Under the pieces are notes generated by a model. That model ran no database searches, was not told the origin of the DNA, and worked only from the letters and a program-made list of their open reading frames with translations. 51,314 bases of DNA from NCBI GenBank assembly GCA_041659525.1, contig JBAZYC010000002.1, positions 1-51,314 of the forward strand, given 5' to 3'. Shown piece by piece: positions 51,262 through 51,314 of the stretch. The DNA is from JAAZKV01 sp041659525 (GTDB lineage Archaea; Iainarchaeota; Iainarchaeia; Iainarchaeales; JAAZKV01). How positions within the stretch are numbered: the stretch's first letter is position 1; every line of letters begins with the position of its first letter. A program made the translations under genes and the position numbers.

Positions 51262-51314
51262 TTAAGCTAGTTCTCTTTTGAGTGTTTTGTGTGCGTGGTT
51301 TAGTTTCTTGAATT
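51262..51314 (-). CDS. Possible 3' end of a further gene (partial)
   Basis: On the minus strand the frame ending at the TAA at 51262-51264 reads FKKLNHAHKTLKRELA, a plausible helical C-terminus. Only 17 codons are in the window, so the call is weak. Confidence 0.3.
   Translation of the reverse strand, partial: FKKLNHAHKTLKRELA

Overview
The window reads as a low-GC archaeal chromosome segment, probably from a DPANN-type or related uncultivated lineage. The exact group is not determinable from the sequence alone. Support for Archaea: TATA boxes about 26-29 nt ahead of start codons that lack any Shine-Dalgarno (SD) site (leaderless transcripts), GGTGA/GGAGG-type SD sites inside operons, tRNA genes without encoded CCA, a Dph6-type diphthamide amidation domain, a two-domain Sua5, the PF09826-type secreted beta-propeller, and bacterial-like pathway genes typical of acquired metabolism. 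Genes are tightly packed, with TGATG/ATGA overlaps and Arg codons mostly AGA.

Layout. 1-2.7 kb: orphan basic proteins, a VTT-type membrane protein, a 47-residue rubredoxin-like protein and an Fe-S flavoprotein. 2.84 kb: tRNA-Leu(GAG). 3-5.1 kb (minus): leuA-ilvE. 5.5-8.3 kb: two MscS channels around a ferritin-like protein. 8.4-14.2 kb: small zinc/acidic and Lys-rich orphan proteins, a TIM-barrel protein, tRNA-Ser(GGA) with a GC-rich leader, a SpoU methyltransferase, a Kef-type antiporter, and a protein made of 13-residue repeats. 14.3-19.1 kb: pyrimidine operon pyrE - pyrD/pyrK fusion - pyrC - pyrF, interrupted by an RHH/RelE-like toxin-antitoxin pair with a palindromic operator. 19.2-24.2 kb: a foreign-looking restriction-modification-like cassette (SPPY-type DNA methyltransferase facing a three-gene operon of ParB-like protein, SNF2 ATPase and DUF3883 nuclease-like protein), followed by tRNA-like debris. 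24.5-31 kb: aroB, a permuted papain-fold enzyme, a GNAT, membrane proteins, a strongly signalled SWIB-like miniprotein and a secreted beta-propeller. 31.3-38.1 kb: a second CPA2 antiporter, a thioredoxin-fold lipoprotein, a secreted coiled-coil protein and a MacB-like ABC exporter with two paralogous permeases. 38.2-42.4 kb: an AsnB-Dph6 fusion, sua5 and pyrB. 42.5-51.3 kb: a gingipain-like (C25) surface peptidase, citramalate synthase, a CoA-binding protein with a duplicated 3' end, a DEAD-box helicase with a frameshifted RG-rich tail, a small anchored secreted protein and CorA.

How it fits together. Five pyrimidine loci (pyrE, D/K, C, F, B) give the route from carbamoyl phosphate to UMP. 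LeuA, CimA and IlvE point to leucine and threonine-independent isoleucine synthesis. AroB places the shikimate pathway in the cell. So the organism is less biosynthetically reduced than many DPANN. Sua5, Dph6, SpoU and a DEAD-box helicase form a translation/RNA-modification layer.

The best candidate for an undescribed system is the 19.26-24.20 kb cassette. Three places (48.95 kb clearly; 46.98 and 19.06 kb weakly) look like single-base deletions and could be biological or assembly errors. All family names are from recognition of motifs by eye; no searches were run.
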